Source: Tenacibaculum sp. MAR_2009_124
GTDB taxonomy: Bacteria > Bacteroidota > Bacteroidia > Flavobacteriales > Flavobacteriaceae
Assembly: GCF_900105455.1 (NCBI RefSeq)
Contig: NZ_FNSF01000004.1
Coordinates: 1-41,824, forward strand
Length of the DNA stretch: 41,824 nucleotides
Direction: 5' to 3'
Positions 9,816 through 24,800 of this stretch are shown here, in pieces. Each line of letters starts with the position of its first letter. Position 1 is the stretch's first letter. Position numbers and translations under genes: made by a program. The notes beneath the pieces were generated by a model that worked only from the letters and a program-made list of their open reading frames with translations, did no database searches and was not told the DNA's origin.

Positions 9816-12800
9816 ATGCTATTATTCCCCCAAAAGATACTAGCTCAAAGAAGTGGTGTTATCTTCTTTACTATATTACTTATATCAACTATTACAAGTT
9901 TTAAGGTTTACCCTCATGAAACTGAGATGTATGACCAAAACAATTCACTATGTAAACAGGATCTCTGTCAGTATAATTTTAATACTGAGTCTTTTCCAAA
10001 ATCTGTAGTATTTATTGAACCTAAATTAGAAGGTAAATTGGAGATCGAGAAATCGATTATGGAAATCGATGCCCTTTATTCTCTCAAAAAAACGTCAACT
10101 CCAGAAGAGTTGCAAGTATTTACACATGCCAAAGAAGGTGAGATTTATGTTAATGGAAAATGGCTCGGTCAAAAAGAAATCGTTGACTGGATTAATCAGT
10201 TGAATATAAATAGGTCAAGGTTGAAATCTATTAGCTTTTATGGTTGCAATTTTGCCAAAGGAGAAAGAGGAGAGGAAACAGTTGCATTTTTAGAGAAGCA
10301 TTTGGGAGTTTCTATTGCGGCGTCAACCAATATTACAGGGAGAAATGGTGATTGGAACTTAGAAATAGGAAAAGGATTATATCCTCGAGAAATAAGAAAT
10401 TATAAATATTCATTGCAAACCGATACTGACGGAGATGGGGTTAATGATTTAACTGATATTGACGATGATAATGACGGAGTTCTTGATACAATGGAAAGAG
10501 ATTGTTCTTTATCTTTTGCAACGAGAACTTTGGTAGATTTATCTTTGGTAGCTTCAGGTTCGGAATTAAGTAATCAATTGGAAGGTTCATACGGAATGAC
10601 TTTCTATTCATTAAGTGGTTATCCTGCAGTTATTAGAACAACTCATGGAGGTTTTGTTAATAGCCTTGCTATTGGAGGGACAAATACTTCAGGAAGTTTG
10701 AACTGGTCAGGAGTTGGAATGACATTCGCGAATAATGTCAACTATGTGGAAATGCATGGAGATCCATCAGGAAATGGAGGAACTCTTTATTTTAATGTAT
10801 ATGACAGCGACGATAATCTTTTGTACTCAAATACTGCTCCTGATGGAGGAACTGTATTTAGTTATCAATCAGGAAGTGACAATATTGCAAAAGTAGAAAT
10901 GTATGAGAATAGTCCTGCTTCTGCACAAGATGTTGCTTTTGGAGATATTTATGTAAAAAGAAATTATTGTATTGATCAAGATACCGACGGAGATACGATT
11001 CCAGATCATTTAGATTTAGATAGTGATGCTGATGGTTGTTCTGATAGTGTTGAATCTGGGAATACCGCAAATACAAGCAATGATATTGTTAATTATAATA
11101 CAGGTGCCGATGCTAATTCAAATGGATTATTAGATCAGTTTGAAGACGGTACTACAGGAAACATTAATTATAATTCAACGTTTAATCAATATGCGCTTAG
11201 CAATCATTTAAATTTATGTGCTGATACTGATGGAGATGGTGTTAATGATTTAACAGATATCGATGATGATAATGATGGGATTCTTGATGCAACTGAATCG
11301 CCTAACTGTTATTATACAGAATCAGAAGCAGAAATACCTTCTGATGTAACAACAGAATTAACTACAAGATCAGGAGAAGGTATTGAAAGGAGCTTCGATA
11401 ATGATACAGCGACCTATTCTTCATTCGACCCAACACAAAATATTGTTAACGTTACTCTTTTCGAAATAACTCCAGTAGCACCTATTGCAATTAATGCTAT
11501 TAATTTTGAAATGGTGAACTGGTATATGACAACTAACGTAAGCTCTACAGTGAAGCTCCAGGGATACGACGGTAGTAGCTGGGTCGATTTATCAATCCCA
11601 GTGGCTCATAATACTGTGGCTAATGGAATTGATACTTTTTTGAATACTATTAACCCAACTGTTGTTTACGAAAAATATAGAATTTATGGCGTTGCAGGAA
11701 CGAATTACTATAGTGGTGTTAAAGAGATAATATTCGATATCAATAATTTTATTCCAGAGTTATTGCCTAGATCAAGTTGTACTGCTGATAAAGATGGTGA
11801 TACAGTTTACAATCATTTAGATTTAGATAGTGATGCCGATGGGTGCTCTGATAGCATTGAAGCTGGTAATACTGCCCCTTCAAGTAATGATATTGTAAAT
11901 TATAACACAGGAACAGATGCGAATAATAATGGATTACTAGATCAATTTGAAGATGGAACAACAGGTAATATCAATTATACTTCAACATATGCTCAATATG
12001 CTTTATTGGATTATCTCAATGCATGTGCTGATACGGATGGAGATGGTGTATATGATTTAGTTGATCTCGATGATGATAATGACGGGGCACTTGATACTAC
12101 TGAGTTAGGGTGCGGAAGTGGTGAAGCTGCTGTAACAAATTCTGTGTTAACCGCAGGGAGTCAGCAAATAGAAGGAAGCTTTACCAATGAAGCTGGAGTA
12201 GCGAATTATGATGTACAATTTGCCAATTTGAGTGCAGCGATGGTTGCAGCCAATATTGTACCTTATACAGAAGGATTACATTATGTGGTTGATGATACCA
12301 ATTTAGGAGACTATGAAACTACAATTACAGTAACTCCGCAAACAGATGCTTTATTAGAAAGTGTTGAATGGGGCCCTTCTTTATTAGGAAACCTAGATAC
12401 CGAAAACAACAATGATGAACAAACCATTACCTTAACCTGGAGTCCAGCTGTTACGGCTACGGTTGTCGATCCAGATAATCAATTAGATATTACTGATGGT
12501 ACAATAATAAATTCAGGTCAGGCTATTGTTCAAGGAGCAGAATATGAATATACAAGTCAGCCAACTTGGAAAATAATTTTCAATACAAATCTATTACCAT
12601 CTCAATTTGAATTCAATGCTTCACATGTTGCTTTGGCAGGCGTAGCTGATTTAAGAGATGAAGGTTATAGTTTGATAGCAAACGTGTGTAATTCGGTAAA
12701 TACAGATGGAGATTCTTTAGTGAATAGCATCGACTTAGATAGTGATGGGGATGGTTGTGCTGATGGAGTGGAAGCTGCCAATACCAACATTGCCAATAAT

Positions 12801-15800
12801 GATATTGTAAATTATAATACAGGAGCTGATTCAAATAATAATGGATTGTTGGATCAGTTTGAGGATGGAACTACAGGGAATATAAATTATACTTCTGCCT
12901 ATGATAACTATGCAATAGTAAATGCAATTAGTGCATGTGCCGATACTGATGGTGATGGCATCGGAGATGTGATTGATATTGATGATGACAATGATGGTAT
13001 TTTAGATTTTGTAGAAAGAGAATGTTCCACAACACCAAATTATGATAGCGCGTGGGATATTAATGTATATCAAGGAGGAAGTGGGCCAAACTGTGGCGAT
13101 AATTTAGGGATTGCAGCCGCAACTTTAATTGCTTCAGGAACTATGAATGAATTTCCAGGACAGTTAAAAATAGATTGGTACAATGGAGGAGCATCTACGT
13201 TGTTATCAACTTTAAATTCAAATGGAGGGTCTGTAACGGGTAGTAACCCAACGGGTTCTTATTGGATTGTTGAGCATATCCATACGTTTACAGATTCTGA
13301 ACAAGGATTCTACGATATTTTACCTTCCTCAGGAACACACGATAGTAAAATGGCTATCAAAGAAGATAAAAATGGTATTGAAACTGTTTTGTTTTGTGAA
13401 CCAGATTGGACGGTTGCTAGCCCAGGAATGAATAATGTTTTCTTTGAAGAAGGCGATAAGTTAAAATTATATGTAAATGAATATGCAGGAGCTAATCAGG
13501 GATTAACTATTGATATAGGTGCAGCGAATTCTCAATTATTCTGTTCAGACCTTGATACAGACAACGATACTATCCCAAATCATTTAGATTTGGATTCAGA
13601 TGGAGATGGATGTAGTGATAGTGTTGAATCAGGAAACACACTTATAGGAAATAATGATATAACGAATTATAATACAGGTGCAGATGTAAATCAAAATGGA
13701 TTATTGGATCAGTTTGAAAACGGTACCTCGGGAACGATAAATTATCCGTCTTACTATGGTTTGTATGCAAATTCAGCAGCACTGAATAGTTGCACTGATA
13801 CTGACGGAGACGGTATTAGTGATTTGGTAGATTTAGATGATGATAATGATGGAGTTTTAGATGAGTCCGAATCTCCAGATTGCTTCTATACAGAAGAAGA
13901 AATTCAAGTGATTTCGAAAGTTACTTCTGCTTTAACAAGTCCTGATGATAATCAACTTGATGGAGATCTTGAATTGCTTCATGATGAAGCGACAACATAT
14001 ACCTTCAATTTTGATGCAGGACAAGCAATTGCAGGGGCAGAGTTATTCTTAATCGAATACCCTTCTTTAGTCCAATTGTTACAAGTAACCCTTGTGAATA
14101 ATACTACTTGGGGAACTGGAGTGACAGCCAAATTACAAGGATCGATTGATGCAATTACTTGGATAGACGCGAGTGCTGATATCGATATGGCGACAACAGT
14201 AAATAAAGTATTTACAAATTCAAACTCGAATGAATATAAGTATTATAGAGTTTTAGGTGTAAATGGGGGTAATACAGTGGCCTCAACTACCATAGGAGAA
14301 ATAACATCAACAATAGCTAATGGTTATGTTGCTAGTTTGCATCCAAAAAGCTTATGTAACACAGATACCGATACTGATACTACCTATAATCATCAAGATT
14401 TAGATTCTGATGGAGACGGTTGTAGTGATAGCGTTGAAGCTGGAAATACTTTAGCAGCGAATAATGATATTGTAAATTTCAATACAGGAGCAGATGCTAA
14501 TACGAATGGATTATTAGATGTGTTTGAAGATGGAACTACAGGAAATATTAACTATACTTCTACCTATTATTATGCACTGAGCACCATTACAAATGCTTGT
14601 GCTGATACCGACGGAGATGGAGTAAATGATTTAATAGATATTGATGATGATAACGATGGAGCCTTAGATATAGTAGAATTGGATTGTGGTGTTGGAGAAG
14701 CTAGTGTGAGTAATACAGTTTTAACAGTAGGTAGTCAGCAAGTGCAAGGAGAGTTCACAAATGGGACTTCGGTTGCTGATTTTGATATTCAGTTTACAAA
14801 CTTAAGTGCAGCATTGGTTGCAGCCAATATTGTTCCAGTAGTTGGTGGAATTCATTATGTAGTGGATGATACGAATTTAGGAGACTATGAGGCAACCCTT
14901 ACGGTAACTCCTCAAACAGGTGGATTATTAGGGAGTGTTGAATGGGGCCCAAATTTACTTGGAAATACAGATGCAGAAAATGATAATGATGAACAAACAA
15001 TAACCTTAACTTGGAGTCCAGCTGTTACTGCTATTGTTATAGATCCAGATAATCAGTTGGATATTGCAGATGGTACAATTATTAGTCCCGGTCAGGCAAT
15101 TTTCCAAGGAGCTGAATATGAAAATGCCGCTCCACCTACATGGAAAATTATTTTCAATACGAATTTATTGTCATCAACTTTCCAGCTTAATACGTCTCAT
15201 GTAGCATTAGCAGGTATAGCCGATTTAAGAGACGAAGGGTTTTCATTGGTGGCAAATATTTGTTATTCAGAAAACATAGATGGAGATGCTACCGTCAATA
15301 GTTTAGATTTAGATAGTGATGGAGATGGTTGTAGTGACGGTGTAGAAGCAGGAAATACATTGGTAGCTAATAATGATATTATTACCTATAATACGGGTAC
15401 TGACGCCAATTCAAACGGATTATTAGATCAATTTGAAAATGGAACTAGCGGAGAAATTAATTACGCAGATACTTATAAAATTTATGCCAATTCAAATAAT
15501 TTAAGCTTTTGTGCCGATACTGATGGAGACGGAGTTGGAGATTTAACCGATTTAGATGATGATAATGATGGTATTTTAGATGAAGATGAATCACCAGATT
15601 GTTTTTATACAGAAACTGAAATTGGAGAAATTGTTAAAATAACTTCGGGATTAATAAGTCCTGATGACGATCAATCTGATGGGGATATTCAAATATTACA
15701 TGATGAAGCTACAACGTATACCTTTAATTTTAATGCAGGGCAAAATATTGTTGGAGCTGAATTTTTTAGAATAGAATACCCTTCATTGGTTCAATTAGCA

Positions 15801-18800
15801 GATATAACATTAATAAGTAACACTACTTGGGGAGCGGGAGCTACCACAAAGCTTCAAGGTTCTTTAGATGGAGTAAATTGGATAGATGTTAGCGCAGCTA
15901 CGGACATGGCAACCACAGTCAATAAGGTGTTTACTGTTACAGATACTAATAAGTACAAGTATTACAGAGTTGTTGGAGAAACAGGAACAACCACAGTAAC
16001 TTCGGCAACTATTGGTGAGATTACATCCAATGTTGCTGCAGGTTATGTTAAAGGATTGCATCCAAAAGAAGAATGTACTACAGATAGCGATGGCGATGGA
16101 AGTTATAACCATATTGACTTAGATAGTGATGGAGATGGCTGTAGCGATGGTGTGGAATCTGGAAATACGTTGATTTCAGATAATGATACTACTAATTTCA
16201 ATACAGGAACTGATGCAAATTCAAATGGATTATTAGATGATTTTGAGGATGGTACTACTGGAAATATAAATTATACTTCAACATACAGATACGCTATTAA
16301 CAGTGAAAGAACGAACTGCGTGGATACGGATGGAGATAATATTGGAGACTTAACTGATATAGATGACGATAATGATGGTATTTTGGATGTAGATGAGTCT
16401 ATAGCGGGTCCCTCTGGTTGTACACCTATAGTTTCTTCATATTCTGATTTTACTCTTACAGGAAATAAGTTTGCTGGAAGGTTAAATGTGGATGGTACAT
16501 ATGTTGCTGATGTAGAGTTTGATATACCTTTAGGACAAAACCCCTCGAATGCTGTGCAAGCGAGCACGACCCAAATGCAAAATTCAAGCAAGGTAACTTA
16601 CTCAACTTCACAATCAACAGCAAATGACTCATTACAGGTTTCAATAACTTTAAAGCCGTTGCCAGGGCAAAGTATTAAAGCTATTTTTAGAATTTTTATC
16701 CCAGGAACTTCAGGTTGGACTAATCATCCTGGAGCTCATAGAATGTGGTTGCCAGCACTTCCAAATGGGGATCCAAATGTTGCATCATTTACTGAGTTGA
16801 ACGAGTTTGTTACTGAGTTTGATGGTACTTCCGATTATCATAGTGGAGATTTAATGACTAATCCGTCTAATGCACCTGCAAATGCAGGGTATTTAGATAT
16901 TTATGTGGAAGCAGATGAAAATAATCCATATACCTTCTACTATACACAATATGATATTTATGCGACTACATATGCTAATGAGTCTATCGATATTGATTTA
17001 CCAGTATGTAGTCCAGTTCAAATACCTCCAACAGATATAGATACAGATGGAGATACGATACCAGATAGAGTTGATTTGGATAGTGACGGAGATGGATGTG
17101 CCGACAGCGTAGAAGCAGGAAACATAGCCTTAGGAAGTAATGATGTCATTAATTATCCAACAGGAACTGATGCAAATAACAACGGTTTATTGGATATATA
17201 TGAAAATGGAACATCTGGAAGTATTAACTATGAGTCTACATATGATTTGTATGCAATGACTGAAAATATTGATGCTTGTGAAGATACAGATGGTGATGGA
17301 ATAGTGAACTTAGTAGATTTAGATGATGATAATGATGGGGTATTAGATGAAATGGAATCTTCAGATTGTTTTTATACCATTACTGAAATAAATCAAATCG
17401 ACAAAATAACTTCAAGTTTGGTGAGTCCTGACGATGATCAATCGGATGGAGATATTCAACTGTTGCATGATGATGCCACAACATATACCTTTAACTTTAA
17501 TGCTGGACAGAATATTTCAGGAGAAGAGCTTTTCAAAATTGAATATCCATCATTAGTTCAATTGGCAGATGTTACTTTAGTGAATAACACAACTTGGGGA
17601 GCTGGTGTTACTGCAAAACTTCAGGGGTCAATTGATGGAAATACATGGGTTGATGCGAGTGCAGTTGTAGATTTAGCTACGACCACAGACAAAATTTTTA
17701 CGAGTACAAATACGAACGAATATAGATATTATAGAATTTTAGGGGAAACAGGAACATTAACTGTGGCTTCAACAACAATAGGAGAAATTACCTCAACTGT
17801 AGCTTTAGGATATGTAAGAGGTTTGCATCCAAAACCAACATGTACCTCTGATACGGATGGTGATACGATATTAAATCATTTAGACTTAGATAGTGATAGC
17901 GATGGTTGTAGTGATGGGGTTGAAGTGGGTAATACAGCGGTAGCTAATAATGATACTACAAATTATAACACTGGAACTGATGTGAATTCGAACGGATTGT
18001 TAGATCAATTCGAAGATGGTACTACAGGAACATTAAATTATGTAGCACCATATTTTTATGCAACTTCTTCAGTTTTAAATGCGTGTTTAGATACTGATAG
18101 TGATGGAGTAAATGACTTAGTAGATATTGATGATGATAACGATGGAGCTTTAGATACTGTAGAGTTAGCATGCGGAGTAGGAGCGGTTTCGGTAAGTAAT
18201 ACAGTGTTAACAGCAGGTAGTCAACAAGTTCAAGGAACTTTTACAAGCGGATCAGGTATTGCCGATTTCGATATTCAGTTTACAAATTTAAGTGCAGCAT
18301 TGGTTGCAGCCAATATTGTTCCTGGTTCTAGTGGAATTCATTATGTAGTAGACGATACGAATTTAGGAGATTACGAAACAACGCTTCTAATAACTCCTCA
18401 AACAGGAGGTTTATTAGGAAGTGTAGAATGGGGACCAAACCTTTTAGGAAATACTGATGCTGAAAACAATAATGATGAACAAACGATAACACTGACTTGG
18501 GAACCTGCAGTAACTGCAAGAGTTATTGATCCAGATAATCAATTAGATATTGCGGATGGAGCTATTATTAGTCCTGGACAGGCAATTTTTCAAGGAGCAG
18601 AATACGAAAATGGAGCTCAACCTACCTGGAAAATAGTTTTTGATACAAATTTATTACCGATTGCTTTCCAAATTAATACATCTCATGTTGCACTAGCAGG
18701 TGTAGCGGATTTAAGAGATGAAGGATTCTCATTGGTAGCAAATGTGTGTTATTTAGAAAATACAGATGGAGATGCTACGATTAATAGTTTGGATTTAGAT

Positions 18801-21800
18801 AGTGATGGAGATGGTTGTGGCGATGGTGTTGAAGTTGGAAATACCTTAGTGCCAAATGATGATATTGTAAACTATAATACAGGAAGTGATTTAAACAATA
18901 ATGGTTTATTAGATCAGTTTGAAGATGGAACGACAGGAAATATAAATTATAATTCAACGTATGAATATGTTACAAATAACTTGTTAAATGTTTGCGCGGA
19001 TACTGATGGAGATGGTGTAGGTGATTTAATTGATATTGATGATGATAATGATGGAGTTTTAGATACTGACGAAGGTTCAAATTGTAATACAGCCGTCGAT
19101 TTAGGTGTTGATGGAACTTTTGAAGATTTAGCAGGTGTTGCAAGTACAGATGCTTACAACAGTAATGTTACAGCGGGTGGATGGAATAATGGAAGCGGAA
19201 GCGCCGATTCATGGCAATCTCCAATGCCAACAACAGGCTCAGGAACTTGGGGAGGAATGTGTGATGGTATGCCATCGTCACCAGATGGAGGTGTATTTGT
19301 TGGTGGTTATACAAATGATGCCTCGAGAGCAGAGTCTTTTTATACCGATGTAACTGACTTATCGATTGGGCAAGAATATACAATTGTATTTTATCAAGCT
19401 CATGGTGGAGTTGAAGGGACTACACAACTCAATGATAATGCACGTTACGAAGTAGTTTTCGGTAGTGAAATCAAATTTAGTAATGAGCAGCCCTATTTAG
19501 GTGAAGGAAATCAGGTTTGGGAAGAACAACGAATATTATTTACAGCCACGGCAACAACTCAAAGATTAGAATTCTTTACAAATTCAGGAACAGATAACCA
19601 TACCGGAGGATCTACGGCATATAACTATCCAGTAATTGATGGAGTAAGAATTCTTGAAGGAGACCAAGTGGTGCCTGTTGTCGGAGGATGTATTAGTATT
19701 GATACTGATGGTGATACAGTTCCTGATCACTTAGATTTAGATAGTGATGGTGATGGTTGTGCTGATAGTGTTGAAGCAGGAAATACAGCAATAGCTAGTA
19801 ACGATATAACAAATTACAATACTGGAGCTGATGCTAACCAAAATGGGTTGTTAGATCAGTTTGAAGATGGAACTACAGGAAATATCAATTATACATCTAC
19901 TTATGCACAATACGGATTAAGTGATTTCTTAAGTGTGTGTGCTGATACAGATGGTGATGGAATTAATGATCTAACAGATTTAGATGACGATAATGATGGA
20001 GTATTAGATGCTGTTGAATCTCCATCGTGTTATTATTTAGAAAATGAAGTAGCCTTTAATAATGCAACAACAACACTAACAAACTATAGCACAAATGCAG
20101 CTTATCAGTTTTCTGAGTTATATGACGGGGTAACCAATGATATGGCTGCCTATGGAGCCTTAAATACTGATATAACAGGAGAAACCGTATATGAATTAGA
20201 TTTAGAGTTTCCTGTTGAGCTTTCTGAAATTGATGTTATATTTAATTATAGTATTTTCAGAACAACAGCTACTTTTAAATGGCAAGGTTATAACGGAAGT
20301 AATTGGGTTGATGTAACTGGAGTTTTAAGTGAAACAGAAACAACTAACAATACATATACTTATACATTAACACCAACAGGGCAGGTATATACGAAATATC
20401 GTGTGCTTGGAATTTCGGGTACCACTTATTACAACCGTATATATGAAATTGTTCCAAAAGTTGATGATAGTACATATAAACCGTCATTATACCCTAAGTA
20501 CAATTGCTCTGTCGATACGGATACCGATTCTACTTACAACCATTTAGATTTAGATAGTGATGGTGACGGGTGTTCTGATAGTGTTGAAGCAGGAAATACA
20601 CTAGTTCCAAATAATAATACTTCAACATTTAATACAGGAACTGATACAAATAATAATGGATTATTAGATCAGTTTGAAGACGGTACCACAGGAAATATCA
20701 ATTTCACATCAACCTATGCGCAATACGCTCTTAGCGATTTCTTAAACTTTTGTGCTGATACTGATGGTGATGGTATTAATGATCTTACTGATATTGATGA
20801 TGACAACGATGGAGTGCTAGATGCTACCGAGTCACCAGAATGTTATTATAATGAGTCGGAATTAGTAATACCTTCTGATGTTACTACAGAATTAACAACA
20901 AGATCGAATGAAGGAATTGAAAGAAGTTTTGATAACGATTCAGCTACGTATTCTTCATTCAATCCAACACAAAATATTGTCAATATTACTCTTTTTGAAA
21001 TAACGCCAGCAGCACCTGTCGCAATCAATGCAGTCAATTTTGAAATGGTAAACTGGTACATGACAACCAATGCTAGTTCTACGGTAAAACTTCAAGGATA
21101 TGATGGAAGCGCATGGGTGGATTTATCCGTGGCAGTAGCACATAACACAGTAGCAAATGGTAACGATACCTTTATAAATACTATTAATCCTAATACTGTT
21201 TATCAGAAATATAGAATTTATGGAGTTGCAGGAACAAATTATTATAGTGGTGTTAGAGAAATAACATTTGATATAAATAATTTCGTTTCAGAATTATTCC
21301 CAAAACCAAGTTGTTCAGTTGATAATGATGGAGATACAATTTACAATCATCTAGATCTCGATAGTGATGGCGACGGATGTAGTGATAGCGTCGAAGCAGG
21401 AAATACAGCAATAGCGAGTAACGATATTGTAAACTTTAACACTGGAACAGATGCGAATAACAACGGTTTATTAGATCAGTTTGAAGATGGAACTACAGGA
21501 AATATTAACTATACATCAACCTATCATTATGCAACAACCGATTTGTCGAATGCTTGTGCCGATACTGACGGAGACGGTATCAATGACTTAGCCGATATTG
21601 ATGACGATAATGATGGAGTGTTGGATACTGAAGAATTAGCTTGTGGTATAGGTGCAGCAGCAGTAACGAATACTGTTTTAACAGCGGGAAGTCAACAAAT
21701 TGAAGGAACGTTTACCAAAGGTTCTGGAATTGCAGATTTTAATATCCAATTTAACAATCTAAGTGCAGCTTTGGTGGCCGCAAATATAGTTCCAGTAACT

Positions 21801-24800
21801 GGAGGAATCCATTATGTTATTGATGATACGAACTTAGGAGATTATGAAGTAACCATGACAATCAATCCGCAGACAGGAGGAATTCTAGAGTCTGTTGAAT
21901 GGGGACCAAACCTGTTAGGAAATGCTGATGCAGAAAATGACAATGATGAGCAGACAATAACACTTACATGGACACCAACGATAACAGCTACTGTTGTCGA
22001 TCCAGATAACCAATTAGATATTGCTGATGGTACTATTATCAATTCAGGACAAGCAATATTCCAAGCAGCAGAGTATGAAAATGCAACACCGCCAACATGG
22101 AAAATTATATTCAATACAAACTTATTACCAACTGAATTTAGTTTAACTACTTCTCATGTAGCTCTGGCAGGAGTAGCCGATCTTCGTGATGAAGGATTTA
22201 GTCTTGTTACGAATGTATGTTATTCACAAAATACAGATGGAGATAGTTTAATTAATAGTTTAGATCTTGACTCTGATGGAGATGGTTGTAGCGATGGTGT
22301 TGAAGCAGGAAATACCTTAGTGCCTAACAACGATATTGTAACCTTTAATACTGGAGCCGATGCGAACAATAACGGATTATTAGATCAGTTTGAAGATGGA
22401 AGCACAGGAAACATTAATTATAGCTCAACTTATCAATTTGCAGTTAACAATTCACTAAGTGTTTGTATTGATACCGACGGTGATGGTATTGGTGATTTAA
22501 GAGATATTGATGACGATAATGACGGAGTGCTTGATGTTGTAGAATGCCCAACACTACAAGGAACGAATATCTACGGTTCCTTTGATGAGTTCTCTGAACA
22601 GACATGGGCTTCTTTAGTCCCTTCTGATGGCTCAGCAACTTGGGAAAATCATTCGACTTCAGCCACCACTACTTTTGAAATAATTGAAGGAATAGATGGT
22701 TATTCGAATAATTATGCAATGAATTTATTGTCTCCTCAAGGAGGTAATTATGCTGGATTTGCACATACAGAAGCAATTCAAACAACCATGAGTAATCTGG
22801 TTGCAGGAGATACATATCAGGTTACTTTTTATTGGGCAAATGCAGGAAGAGCTGCCAGTGAAAGAAACGATACAGCGGTAACAGTATATCTTCCAGATGG
22901 AGATCAAGTCACTGCAGTTCAAACGTATGATCAAGATACATGGCATACGGAAACATTTACTTTTGTTGCAACACAAACAACTGAAATTATAGGGTTTAAA
23001 CTTACAGCCCCAACTGCTGCGGGGATAGGTATTGATGGGATTTCAGTAACTGCCACAGGGAATAATTCTGGAGGAACTTATTGTGATAATGATAGTAATG
23101 GAACTTCGAATCATTTAGATTTAGATTCTGATGGTGACGGATGTAGTGATAGTGTTGAAGCAGGAAATACCCTACTTGCAAATAATGATACTACAAATTA
23201 CAATACTGGAGTTGATGCCAATTTAAATGGATTATTAGACCAATTTGAAACGGGAACAACAGGAACAATAAATTATACCTCGACATATACACAATATGGA
23301 TTAAGTGATTTCTTAAGTGTTTGTACTGATACCGATGGTGATGGAATTAACGATTTATCAGATTTAGATGATGACAACGATGGAATTCTAGATGCAGAGG
23401 AATCTCCTTCTTGCTATTATACTTCTGATGAGGTAGTCATTACAAATGTTAGCACAACACTTACAAATTATAGCACAAATGCCGCTTATCAATTCTCTGA
23501 ATTATACGATGGAGTAATGAACAATGTTGCTTCATATGGAGCCTTAAATACAAATATTGCAGGTGAAACTGTATATGAGTTGGAAATGGCATTTCCAGTA
23601 GAATTAACTGAAATAGATGTTGTTTTCAATTATAGTGTTTTCAGAACATCGGCAACATTCAAGTGGCAAGGTTATGATGGAAGTACTTGGACAGATGTTA
23701 CGGGAGTATTGAATGAAACTGAAACGACCAATAATACTTATACATATAACTTAACTCAAACAGGTCAAAAGTATACAAGGTATAGAGTGCTAGGAGTTTC
23801 TGGAACAACGTATTACAACCGTATTTATGAAATCGTTCCAAAAGTAGGAACTACGTTCAAACCAAGTTTACATCCTAAAACCAATTGTTCTGTTGACAAT
23901 GATTTAGATACAGTTTACAATCACTTAGATTTAGATTCTGATGGTGATGGATGTAGTGATAGTGTTGAATCAGGAAATACCTTAGTGGCAAATAACGATA
24001 CCACTAACTATAACACGGGTGCCGACGCAAATAATAATGGTTTATTAGATCAGTTTGAAGATGGAACTACAGGAAATATAAATTATACTTCTACCTATAG
24101 TCAATATAGTCTTGACAATGCACAGAATTTATGTACAGATACAGATGGTGATGGAGTTGGAGATATAGTTGATGTAGATGATGATAATGATGGTATTTAT
24201 GATATAGATGAGCAAAATTGTAATGTAATTGAAATCACAAATCCAGGTGATATGACCTGGCATGGAACGGCAACTGCAAATGTATCGGCTCCAATTACAA
24301 CAACATTACAAGTAACTGGTGCGGCTTGGTCTACAGCATACTCAGATCAAACATTTACATTACCACTTGTGATGGAAGGAACGGTGACAAGTGTTGGTAA
24401 TGGAATGATAGGATTCTTCCCTGTAAGTGGAACTGAAATAACAGGAGCGACTTGGAATGATGGTGGATATAAATTCCAGTTCAATAATGCTAATGGAATG
24501 TATGTTCGTCATGGAGCGACCAACAGCGGATGGCATGCACCTTCAATTGTAGGAACTACCTTTAGACTGGAAGTAGACGCCGCTGGAAATATGAATTACA
24601 TCCATAATGGATCAACGGTCTATACGGGTACAGTCCCAGTGGAAGATTACAAAATAACGCTATCAACAGGTGCATTTACCATCACAAACTTTACAGTATC
24701 TGGAAAAGGTGGTGCTTGTTTAGATATCGATAGCGATGGTGATACCATTCCTGATCATTTAGAATTAGATAGTGATGATGACGGGTGTTCTGATGCAAAT

